Part shown: piece by piece, positions 51,800 through 58,577 of the stretch | Position numbering within the stretch: the first letter of the stretch is position 1 | Layout: each line of letters opens with the position of its first letter | Assembly (NCBI RefSeq): GCF_020037125.1 | Contig: NZ_JAIQDG010000046.1 | Location: 1-64,000 of the forward strand | Length of the DNA: 64,000 bases | Direction of reading: 5' to 3' | From: Myxococcus sp. RHSTA-1-4 | GTDB lineage: Bacteria > Myxococcota > Myxococcia > Myxococcales > Myxococcaceae | The notes under the pieces: model-generated | What the model was told of the DNA's origin: nothing | Databases searched by the model: none | What the model saw: the letters and a program-made list of their open reading frames with translations, nothing else | Program-made: the position numbers and the translations under genes

Positions 51800-52777
51800 A
51801 TGCTGCGCAAGAGCCTGCTGTGTGCCGCCCTGATGTTCGTTGGCTGTGACAACGCGAAGAACGATGAGGAGTCGTTCCGCGAGGGTCTGCCCTCCCGGGA
51901 GATGGTGGAGATGAAGACGCCGAAGAGCGGCGGCCAGGGGCTGACGGCGTTCTACGGCCAGGGGCAGACGGCGGAGTACTACGCGCTCACCGTGGGCGCC
52001 GCGGTGACGGTCAACGGCGGCACGCTCTGGGTGCTCAACCTCATCGAGGAAATCGTCAAGCACCCGCCCTCCTCCATCGAGGGGGACGTGGCGGTGTGGG
52101 GGCCGCACACGGACTCGCTCAGCGCCGTCACGTGGAAGCTGACCGTCACGCGCACGGACGAGAACAGCTACTCCTGGAACCTGGAGGGCAAGGCGAAGAC
52201 GGCGGAGGACTCGGCCTTCGTGACGGTGCTGTCCGGTACGCACACGGCGGCGGTGGACGAGGACGGCGAGCGCATGAAGGGCTTCGGCTCCGGCGAGTTC
52301 CTCATCGACTGGGAGATGAGCCGCACCCTGCCCGGCGCCAACCAGAACGACATGGGCACGGCGGAGATCCACTACTCGCGCACGGGCGCGGCGGCGGTGG
52401 CCTCGGTGGAGGCGGAGTTCACCCAGATCCGCGATGCGGAAGTGCTGGGAGGCCGCCTGGACGCGACCTACCGCTACAAGCAGGCCCCGGGCGCCGGCGG
52501 TGAGCTGGACTTCGTCATCAAGAAGAACATCGACCTGGACCCCGCGCGCGGCGCGAGGGAGAACCTGGCCATCAAGAGCCGCTGGGAGGGCACGGGCGCC
52601 GGCCGCGCTGACATCAAGCTGTCGGGCGGGGACCTGTTCGGAGAGGCCACGGTGAACGAGTGCTGGGACGGCAACTTCCTCAGCGCGTACTTCGCGGTCA
52701 GCTTCAACCCCGCCCTCGGGTACGGCGCGGTGAGCGCGTGTGGCAACTTCAGCACGCCGGTCTACTCCACGCTGTGA
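51800..52777 (+). CDS. Lipoprotein A of the sigma/caspase cluster
   Basis: 325-aa lipoprotein. Signal peptide with lipobox 'MFVGC', then 'DNAKNDEESFREGLPSREM'. It is a paralogue of the last gene of the cluster (55715). Shared landmarks are an N-terminal 'F.xxLPxRE' motif, a helical segment followed by 'xxPPSSxxxDxxVWGP', a beta-rich core, and a Cys near the end after 'ECW'. There is no enzymatic motif. The ATG at 51800 has AAGGAAGAAGGA upstream, whereas the open frame to 51638 lacks signal character. The sigma-factor gene starts 24 bp downstream, so the transcript may continue through the cluster. Confidence 0.85.
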   Translation: MLRKSLLCAALMFVGCDNAKNDEESFREGLPSREMVEMKTPKSGGQGLTAFYGQGQTAEYYALTVGAAVTVNGGTLWVLNLIEEIVKHPPSSIEGDVAVWGPHTDSLSAVTWKLTVTRTDENSYSWNLEGKAKTAEDSAFVTVLSGTHTAAVDEDGERMKGFGSGEFLIDWEMSRTLPGANQNDMGTAEIHYSRTGAAAVASVEAEFTQIRDAEVLGGRLDATYRYKQAPGAGGELDFVIKKNIDLDPARGARENLAIKSRWEGTGAGRADIKLSGGDLFGEATVNECWDGNFLSAYFAVSFNPALGYGAVSACGNFSTPVYSTL

Positions 52778-52788
52778 GCCGCTCGCGG

Positions 52789-52794
52789 TAGTCT
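52789..52794 (+). promoter_or_regulatory. Possible -10 element for a leaderless sigma-factor transcript
   Basis: TAGTCT at 52789-52794, 7 nt before the GTG at 52802. No Shine-Dalgarno sequence lies between. The same arrangement appears at 56805, 58563 and 61505 (minus). I found no convincing -35. Confidence 0.3.
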
Positions 52795-52801
52795 GCGCCG
52801 C

Positions 52802-53344
52802 GTGACGGGAACGAGCCAGCCGGTCCTCAGGGTGATTCCAGGTGGCGCCCACCAGGACCGGCGGGCGTTGCTGCGCGAGCTGTATGCGAAGTACGGCGGC
52901 AGCGTGCTGGGGCGCTGCCGCTATCTCTTGAAGGACGCGACGCGGGCGGAGGACGCGATGCACGACGTCTTCGCCCGCGCCCTCACCCAGGGCGAGGACT
53001 TCCGCGCGGAGTCCTCGCCGCTGACATGGTTGATGAAGATCGCCACCAACCACTGCCTCAACGTGCTTCGGTCGGAGAGGGCGGGCTGGCGGCAGTGGTT
53101 CGAGCGGGACGCGGCGGCACGGCCGGAAGGGCACGGAGGCCAGGGCGAGATGGAGACGCGGGACCTGGTGCGCCGGCTGCTGTCGAAGGTGGACCTGGAG
53201 ACGCAGGCGGCGGTGGTCCACTACCACGTGGATGGGATGACGCTGGAAGAGGTGGCGGCGGTGCTGGGACGCTCGGTGCCCACCATCCGCAAGCGGCTGG
53301 AGCGCTTCGCCGAGCTGGGCGGAGAGGAGCTGAGGGTCCGATGA
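52802..53344 (+). CDS. ECF-type RNA polymerase sigma factor
   Basis: 180-aa group IV sigma factor. The region 2 core is 'LLKDATRAEDAMHDVFARAL' in part ('AEDAMHDVF', the 2.2 helix) and 'SSPLTWLMKIATNHCLN' in part ('TWLMKIATN', region 2.4). Region 4 is a helix-turn-helix, 'MTLEEVAAVLGRSVPTIRKRLERF'; landmark 'SVPTIRKRL'. It has no region 3. It is translationally coupled to a membrane anti-sigma factor (ATGA overlap), a normal regulatory pair that responds to an envelope signal. It most likely transcribes its own operon. The start is GTG at 52802. The N-terminal 'MTGTSQPVLRVIPGG' is a common extension in myxobacterial ECF factors. Confidence 0.93.
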   Translation: MTGTSQPVLRVIPGGAHQDRRALLRELYAKYGGSVLGRCRYLLKDATRAEDAMHDVFARALTQGEDFRAESSPLTWLMKIATNHCLNVLRSERAGWRQWFERDAAARPEGHGGQGEMETRDLVRRLLSKVDLETQAAVVHYHVDGMTLEEVAAVLGRSVPTIRKRLERFAELGGEELRVR

Positions 53345-54114
53345 GCGCGCACGAGTCGGAGTGGACATTGCGCCGCCTGAGCGCCGGGGAGCTGGCCGCC
53401 GCCGAGGCCGCCCGTGTCCGCGCCCATGCGGCCACGTGCGCGGCGTGCGGCGCCACCCTGCGCGGAATCGAGAAGGACCAGGCCCTGTTCGAGGCGGAGG
53501 TGCCCTTCGAGCGCTTCGAGGCCGGCGTGGAGCGCGCGGTGCAGCGGCAGCGGCGGAGCGAGTCCTTCCGCGTGCCCCCGCGGCGCTGGGTGGCGACGAC
53601 GGTGGCCATGGCCGCCTCGGTGCTGGTGGTGTTCCTGGCCCGGCCGCTGCTGAGCCCCTCGATGCACGGCCGCCTCAACCGCCTCAAGGGCGGCGCGGTG
53701 GCGGAGCTGCGCATCGGCGGTGGCCTGGACCCGCAGCGCGAGGCCCGCATCGACGCGCCCGAGGCGCTGGCGCGGGGCGAGCGGGTGATGCTGGGATTCC
53801 GGGTCGAGCAGCTCCGGTACGTGGCGGCTGTGTCGGTGGATGCCATTGGCGAGGTGACGCCGCTGCACCCCGAGTCAGGCCAGGGCCTGCCGGTGCGGCC
53901 CGACCCGTACATGCTCTGGCTGCCGCAGAGCTGGGAGCTGACGGGCTCCGGCGCCGAGCGCGTGGTGCTGGTGCTGTCGGACGAGCCCCTGAGCGTGGAG
54001 TCGGTGATGGACGCGGCACGGCGGGCCTTCCAGGCGGCGGACGGCGACGTGGAGCACATGCCGCTGCTCGACGTGCCGGGTGAACAGACGCACTGGGTGC
54101 TGCTGAAGCCATGA
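53341..54114 (+). CDS. ZAS-type anti-sigma factor
   Basis: 257-aa single-pass membrane protein. The N-terminal cytoplasmic part has the zinc anti-sigma signature H29-x3-C33-x2-C36 ('HAATCAAC') in a short helical domain, then a linker. One transmembrane helix lies near residue 82-100 ('TTVAMAASVLVVFLA'). The extracytoplasmic C-terminus (about 120-257) is beta-rich ('RVMLGFRVEQLRYVAAVSVDA', in part; 'YMLWLPQSWELTGSGAE'), resembling DUF4384-like sensor domains found beside caspases. It overlaps the sigma gene (ATGA, 53341-53344) and the caspase gene (ATGA, 54111-54114). It should hold the sigma factor at the membrane until a signal arrives. Confidence 0.88.
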   Translation: MSAHESEWTLRRLSAGELAAAEAARVRAHAATCAACGATLRGIEKDQALFEAEVPFERFEAGVERAVQRQRRSESFRVPPRRWVATTVAMAASVLVVFLARPLLSPSMHGRLNRLKGGAVAELRIGGGLDPQREARIDAPEALARGERVMLGFRVEQLRYVAAVSVDAIGEVTPLHPESGQGLPVRPDPYMLWLPQSWELTGSGAERVVLVLSDEPLSVESVMDAARRAFQAADGDVEHMPLLDVPGEQTHWVLLKP

Positions 54115-55703
54115 GTCCCCTCGCCTCCTTCCGAGCCCTGAGCGTGGCGCTCGCCCTGGTGGCCACGGCCGCGCACGCGGACGCGGTGCGCCGCTTCGCG
54201 CTGGTCGCCGGCAACGACGAGGGGGGTAGCGACACGCGCCCCCTGCGCTTCGCGCGGGACGACGCGCGGAAGATGCACTCGCTCCTGGTGCGGCTGGGCG
54301 GCGTTTCCCCCGGCGACGCGAAGCTGCTGCTGGACGAGGACTCGAGGGACTTCCTCGCGGCGCTGGCGGACCTGGAGGCTCGCGCCCGCGCGGCCCAGGC
54401 CCGGGGCGAGCGCACCGCGCTGCTGGTCTACTACTCGGGCCACGCGAAGGACGGCTCGCTGCGGCTGGGCGACTCGAGGCTGCCCTTCGAGGACCTGAAG
54501 CGCCGGCTGGCGAGCGCGCCCGCGGACATCCGCATCGCCATCCTGGACTCGTGCCGCTCCGGCGCGCTGACGCGGACGAAGGGCGCGCGGAAGGCGCCCG
54601 CGTTCGAGATTGAATCCGGCGCGGCGCGCGACGCGCGGGGCCTGGTCATCCTCACCTCCAGCGCGGCGGACGAGGACTCGCAGGAGTCGGACGCGCTGCG
54701 CGGCAGCTACTTCTCGCACCACCTGGCGAGCGGCCTCTTGGGCGACGCGGACCGCAGCGGCGACGGGCGGGTGACGCTGTTCGAGGCGTACTCGCATGCG
54801 TACGCGCGCACGGTGGCGGACACGGCGGCCAGCACCGCGGGCGCGCAGCACCCCACCTTCAGCTACGACCTGGCGGGCAACGGGGACCTGGTGCTGACGG
54901 ACCTGCGGGCCAGCGGCGAGGGCCTGCTGGTGCCGGGCGCGGCACCTCCGGGGACGTACTACTTCGTGGACCCGGGCGGCATGGTGGTGGCGGAGCTGGA
55001 CAAGACGGAGGACGTGGAGCGCCGGGTGGCGCTGGCGCCGGGCACGTACCGGGTGAAGCGCCGGCTGCCGGACCGGCTGCGCATCGGCGAGGTGCAGGTG
55101 GCTCGCGGGCGGCAGGTGGTGCTGGAGGAGGCGCGGCTGCGAGACGCGCCCTTCTCGGATGACCCGGTGAAGGGCGCGGCGCGGGACGGCGGCGCGTGGT
55201 GGACGCTGGGGTTCTCCGGTGGAGTGCAGTCCTTCTTCGACGGGCCCACGCGGGACACGCTGTTCCTCTCCGTGGGCCTGCTGGGCTTGGAGGCACAGCT
55301 CCACGACTACTTCCGCCGGGACTGGGTGTGGGGCGTGGACGTGGCGGCGGGCGGGAAGCAGGCGGTGCTGGCGCTGCCCACGCTGGCCGGGCCGGCCTAC
55401 CGCTACTCGGTGACGAGCCTGGGTACGACGCTCACCTCCGAGTGGCCCAGGGGCAGCGTGGCCCCCTTCGTGGGCGCGCGGATGGCGTACCTCGTCATGC
55501 GGCGCGACTTCGATGATGAGGTGTTCCCGGACCAGAAGTTCGCGATGTTCTCCCCGGGCCTGGTGGCCGGCGTGCGCTGGAAGCCGTTGCCCCGCCTGCA
55601 CGTCACCGGACGCGCCCGGGCCCACTACCTCCAATACACCGTCGATGAGCAGCGCTCGCTGGGCTACTGGGAGCTGGGCGCGCTCCTCACCTACCAGCCA
55701 TGA
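54111..55703 (+). CDS. Exported caspase-fold protein with beta-barrel-like C-terminus
   Basis: 530-aa protein. A signal peptide ('SVALALVATAAHA') precedes a caspase (peptidase C14) domain at about 27-265. The catalytic dyad is His111 in 'YYSGHAKDG' and Cys148 in 'ILDSCRSGAL'. Other p20 landmarks are 'ALVAGNDEG' near the start and 'LTSSAADEDSQES' after the Cys. Residues ~275-360 form a linker domain ('GTYYFVDPGGMVVAELD'). Residues ~365-530 have alternating strands, an outer-membrane beta-barrel-like pattern ending 'GALLTYQP'. Such orthocaspases usually cleave after Arg or Lys or Asp; the specificity here is unknown. The start overlaps the anti-sigma stop, and the next gene starts 12 nt after this one ends. 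Export of a caspase is unusual. Confidence 0.88.
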   Translation: MSPLASFRALSVALALVATAAHADAVRRFALVAGNDEGGSDTRPLRFARDDARKMHSLLVRLGGVSPGDAKLLLDEDSRDFLAALADLEARARAAQARGERTALLVYYSGHAKDGSLRLGDSRLPFEDLKRRLASAPADIRIAILDSCRSGALTRTKGARKAPAFEIESGAARDARGLVILTSSAADEDSQESDALRGSYFSHHLASGLLGDADRSGDGRVTLFEAYSHAYARTVADTAASTAGAQHPTFSYDLAGNGDLVLTDLRASGEGLLVPGAAPPGTYYFVDPGGMVVAELDKTEDVERRVALAPGTYRVKRRLPDRLRIGEVQVARGRQVVLEEARLRDAPFSDDPVKGAARDGGAWWTLGFSGGVQSFFDGPTRDTLFLSVGLLGLEAQLHDYFRRDWVWGVDVAAGGKQAVLALPTLAGPAYRYSVTSLGTTLTSEWPRGSVAPFVGARMAYLVMRRDFDDEVFPDQKFAMFSPGLVAGVRWKPLPRLHVTGRARAHYLQYTVDEQRSLGYWELGALLTYQP

Positions 55704-55714
55704 AGGAGCACGCG

Positions 55715-56674
55715 ATGCGATACCTGGCTCTGGCCTGTCTGTGCCTGGCGGCGGCCGCGTGCGGCGGCGACTTCTCCAACGACGACCTGGAGTTCCTCAA
55801 CGCGCTGCCGCGCCGCGAGGACCTGGCCGCGGAGCTTCCGGCCGCGAGCGAGGGGCGCTCGGGTGGTGGGCTGACGACGCGCAAGGACAAGCTGCTGGTG
55901 AACCTGGGCGAGCTGTCGCAGGTCGCCGGGGACACGGACGAGTCGGGGCACGAGTTCAACACGGCCGTGGACGGACTGCTGTCGCTGCTGGAGCACATCC
56001 GCAACGCGCCGCCCACGTCGCGCGAGCCGGACCGCCGGGTGTGGGGCCCGTTCAAGGACCAGGAGCATCCAGGCTTCGACGTGCGCTTCGTGATGGAGCG
56101 CCAGGAGCTGCGCTTCGACTACCGGCTGGAGTACCGCCGCACCGGCGAGGGCGACGGGGACTGGTGGGCCTTCCTGGTGGGCTCGTTCGAGGCGGACGCG
56201 GGCATCCGCAAGGGCGTGGGAGCGCTGTACCTGGACGTGAAGCGCGCGGAGCAGGAGGGCTTCCCGACGGGTGGCCTGTTCCTGCTGGACCGGCTGGACA
56301 TCGAGTACCAGACGAAGGCGCTGCCCACGCGGGTGGAGCTGGCGTTCACCCCTCGGGGCGGGCTGACGGCGCCCACCCGCTACACCTACCGCGAGGCGGC
56401 GGGCGGGCTGGGGGAGATGAAGTTCCTGATTCCGGACATCGACCTGGTCCTCGGCGGCAGGCTGGAGGACGTGGAGCTGACCACCCGCTGGGCGCCGGAC
56501 GGCCGGGGGATGGGCGTCCTGGAGGTGCTGGACGGGGACATCACCGGCGCGAAGTACACCGAGTGCTGGAATGCCCTGGGGCGCGTCACCTTCATTGCCC
56601 GGAGCTGGGACTTCTTCAATCCGACCGAGGGCGACCGCAAGTCGTGCCCGGACTTCTCCGCGCTGGACGAGTAG
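55715..56674 (+). CDS. Lipoprotein B of the sigma/caspase cluster
   Basis: 319-aa lipoprotein paralogous to the product of 51800. Signal 'MRYLALACLCLAAAAC' with the lipobox at the end, then 'GGDFSNDDLEFLNALPRRED'. The ATG at 55715 has AAGGAG 6 nt upstream. An ATG at 55700 overlaps the caspase stop and would add five residues, but its spacing is poor. The C-terminal portion has 'PDRRVWGPFKDQEH', 'DVKRAEQEG' and 'YTECWNALGR', which align with the first lipoprotein. A strong hairpin (56690-56735) ends the transcript. The function is unknown. Confidence 0.85.
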   Translation: MRYLALACLCLAAAACGGDFSNDDLEFLNALPRREDLAAELPAASEGRSGGGLTTRKDKLLVNLGELSQVAGDTDESGHEFNTAVDGLLSLLEHIRNAPPTSREPDRRVWGPFKDQEHPGFDVRFVMERQELRFDYRLEYRRTGEGDGDWWAFLVGSFEADAGIRKGVGALYLDVKRAEQEGFPTGGLFLLDRLDIEYQTKALPTRVELAFTPRGGLTAPTRYTYREAAGGLGEMKFLIPDIDLVLGGRLEDVELTTRWAPDGRGMGVLEVLDGDITGAKYTECWNALGRVTFIARSWDFFNPTEGDRKSCPDFSALDE

Positions 56675-56689
56675 CCGGGAGCGAGCGCG

Positions 56690-56735
56690 CCCGGCCGCCC
56701 GCTTCCAGGTGTCTCGAAGCGGACGGGCGGCCGGG
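56690..56735 (+). terminator. Terminator of the sigma/caspase operon
   Basis: A perfect 12-bp GC stem (56690-56701 against 56724-56735), extended inside by GCTTC/GAAGC (56701-56705 against 56716-56720) with a 3-nt bulge. It lies 16 bp past the stop of lipoprotein B. There is no T-run, but it is the most stable hairpin in the neighbourhood. Confidence 0.75.
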
Positions 56736-56804
56736 ACATGTCGACGGGCTGGCAGCCTGTCAGGCGAGGGTGAACGCGAAACCTGGTGACTGAAACGCGG
56801 CTGG

Positions 56805-56810
56805 TATAGT
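56805..56810 (+). promoter_or_regulatory. -10 element of a probably leaderless MFS transcript
   Basis: TATAGT (56805-56810, 5/6 match) is 8 nt before the ATG at 56819, and no Shine-Dalgarno sequence intervenes. The predicted +1 coincides with or lies within 1-2 nt of the A of the start codon. No clear -35 is visible. Confidence 0.5.
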
Positions 56811-56818
56811 GCCGCGCC

Positions 56819-58453
56819 ATGAGTGATGGGCGGAAGACCGAGGAGCGCACCCAGCGTCCGGGTACCCTGAAGAGCCTGGCGCTGGCCATGGCGTCCTGGC
56901 GGACGGCCGCGGTGACGCTGCTCTCGTTCTCCTCGGGCCTGCCCCTGGGACTGGTGTGGATTGCGATTCCCGACTGGCTGCGCACCGCCGGCGTGGACAT
57001 CCGCATCGTGGGCCTCGTCACGCTGGCGCAGGCGCCCTGGTCCTTCAAGTTCCTCTGGTCCCCGCTGATGGACCGCTACGTGCCGCCCTTCTGGGGACGG
57101 CGGCGGGGCTGGATGGCGGTGGCGCAGGTCGCCCTCTTCGCCACCACCCTGGCGCTGGCCGGAGTGAGCGACCACCCGGAGGCGGCCTGGGTGGTGGGCG
57201 CGCTGGCCATGGCGGTGGCGTTCTCCGCGGCTACGCAGGACATCGCCATCGATGCCTATTCGGTGGAGGTGCTGCGAAAGGAGGAGCAGGGCATCGCGGT
57301 GGGAGCGAAGGTGGCGCTCTACCGGGCCGCCATGTTCATCGCCGGCTCGGCGGCCATCACGCTGGCGGGCAGGATTTCGTGGAAGTGGGTGGTCATCGGG
57401 CTGGCGGCGCTCTACCTGCCGATGATTGTCATCACCCGCTTCGCCCCGGAGCCGGAGGAGCGCCTTCCCCCGCCCCGGTCGCTCAAGGATGCGGTCTGGT
57501 ATCCCTTCGTGGGCTTCCTCACCCGGCACCGGGCGATAGAAATCCTGGCGTTCGTCTTCGCCTACAAGCTGGCGGACAACCTGGGCAGCTCGTTGCTGCG
57601 GCCCTTCCTGGTGGACATGGGCTACAGCGCCATGCACCGCGGCGTGGCACTGGGCACCATTGGCCTGTTCGGCACCATCCTCGGGACGCTCATTGGCGGC
57701 GCGTGGACCACGGTGCTGGGCCTGGGCCGGGCGCTGTGGATCTTCGGAGTGGTGCAGATTGTCTCCAACCTGGGCTACGTGCTGGTGGCGCGCGCCGGGG
57801 CTCCGAACGAAGTGCTGATGTATTCGGCCATCGGGTTCGAGCAGGTGACACAGGGCCTGGGCACCGGCGCCTTCTCCGTGCTGCTGATTCGACTGACGCA
57901 GAAGCGCTTCTCCGCCACGCAGTTCGCGCTGCTCTCCAGCCTCTTCTCCATCCCCCGCGTGGTGGCCGGCCCCATCAGCGGCTATGCGGTGCATGCCATG
58001 GGGTGGGAGCAGTTCTTCTGGCTCACGATGGTGGCGGGCGTCCCGGGCCTGATGCTGCTCGCGCGCTTCGTGCCGCCGGGCGTGAAGGACCCCAACTTCG
58101 ACGCCGAGGCGCAGGTCCGTCCGGCCGCCCGGGCGGTGAGCCGTGGCGCGCTGACGACGACGGCGGTGCTCGCGGGCGTGGTGGGCATCGTGCTGGGCGG
58201 AGTGACGACCGCGCTGCTCGCCGCGATGCAGGCGGTGCGGACGAATCCCTCCGCGGGCTTCGACTTCGGCGCGGCGCTGAACGCGATGCTCCACCCGGCG
58301 TCCGGCACGGACTGGGTGACGCTCGTGGGTATCGTCATCTTCGGGGTGGTGGTGGGCCTGTTCACCGCCGCGGCGCTCGCCGCGCGCTCCGGCGCCATCT
58401 ACATCCCCGACGAGGAAGCCCCTCCCACCACCGGCGCGGCCGAGGCGCGTTAG
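56819..58453 (+). CDS. AmpG-like MFS permease
   Basis: 544-aa major facilitator superfamily transporter with about 12-14 transmembrane helices. 'FSSGLPLGLVWIAIPDWLRTAGVDI' opens helix 1 (motif: SGLPLGL, as in AmpG muropeptide permeases), and 'APWSFKFLWSPLMDR' is the conserved AmpG-type 'KFLWSPLMD' signature. 'ATQDIAIDAY' is the matching family motif. AmpG imports anhydromuropeptides for cell-wall recycling. The extra C-terminal ~110 residues include two helices absent from the short forms. Its promoter appears to be leaderless. Exact substrate specificity is not provable here. Confidence 0.87.
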   Translation: MSDGRKTEERTQRPGTLKSLALAMASWRTAAVTLLSFSSGLPLGLVWIAIPDWLRTAGVDIRIVGLVTLAQAPWSFKFLWSPLMDRYVPPFWGRRRGWMAVAQVALFATTLALAGVSDHPEAAWVVGALAMAVAFSAATQDIAIDAYSVEVLRKEEQGIAVGAKVALYRAAMFIAGSAAITLAGRISWKWVVIGLAALYLPMIVITRFAPEPEERLPPPRSLKDAVWYPFVGFLTRHRAIEILAFVFAYKLADNLGSSLLRPFLVDMGYSAMHRGVALGTIGLFGTILGTLIGGAWTTVLGLGRALWIFGVVQIVSNLGYVLVARAGAPNEVLMYSAIGFEQVTQGLGTGAFSVLLIRLTQKRFSATQFALLSSLFSIPRVVAGPISGYAVHAMGWEQFFWLTMVAGVPGLMLLARFVPPGVKDPNFDAEAQVRPAARAVSRGALTTTAVLAGVVGIVLGGVTTALLAAMQAVRTNPSAGFDFGAALNAMLHPASGTDWVTLVGIVIFGVVVGLFTAAALAARSGAIYIPDEEAPPTTGAAEAR

Positions 58454-58458
58454 AGGCT

Positions 58459-58476
58459 GGCCCCTCGTGTGGGGCC
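58459..58476 (+). terminator. Terminator of the MFS permease gene
   Basis: A 6-bp perfect stem GGCCCC (58459-58464) and GGGGCC (58471-58476), loop TCGTGT, 5 bp past the MFS stop. Confidence 0.5.
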
Positions 58477-58504
58477 CCTGACGCGGCGCAAGAAGGCAAC
58501 GACA

Positions 58505-58530
58505 GAGTGCACCGACGTACAGGTGCACTC
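58505..58530. promoter_or_regulatory. Perfect 9-bp palindrome upstream of pgm
   Basis: GAGTGCACC (58505-58513), 8 nt, GGTGCACTC (58522-58530). It lies about 50 bp upstream of the inferred pgm start point, where an activator or repressor dimer could bind, and is not followed by a T-run. It could instead act as a second terminator hairpin for the MFS gene. Confidence 0.45.
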
Positions 58531-58562
58531 ACATCGCGGATCCATCTCCGGCGCGGCGTGTC

Positions 58563-58568
58563 TATCGT
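58563..58568 (+). promoter_or_regulatory. Possible -10 element for pgm
   Basis: TATCGT at 58563-58568, 9 nt before the pgm ATG, with no Shine-Dalgarno sequence. This fits a leaderless or nearly leaderless transcript. Confidence 0.35.
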
Positions 58569-58577
58569 GGCGGCCCT

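Noticed and set aside
51155..53368. A 737-codon minus frame through lipoprotein A and the sigma gene
   Set aside because: It lies opposite clear coding genes, has low-complexity composition, and shares no motif with a known protein.
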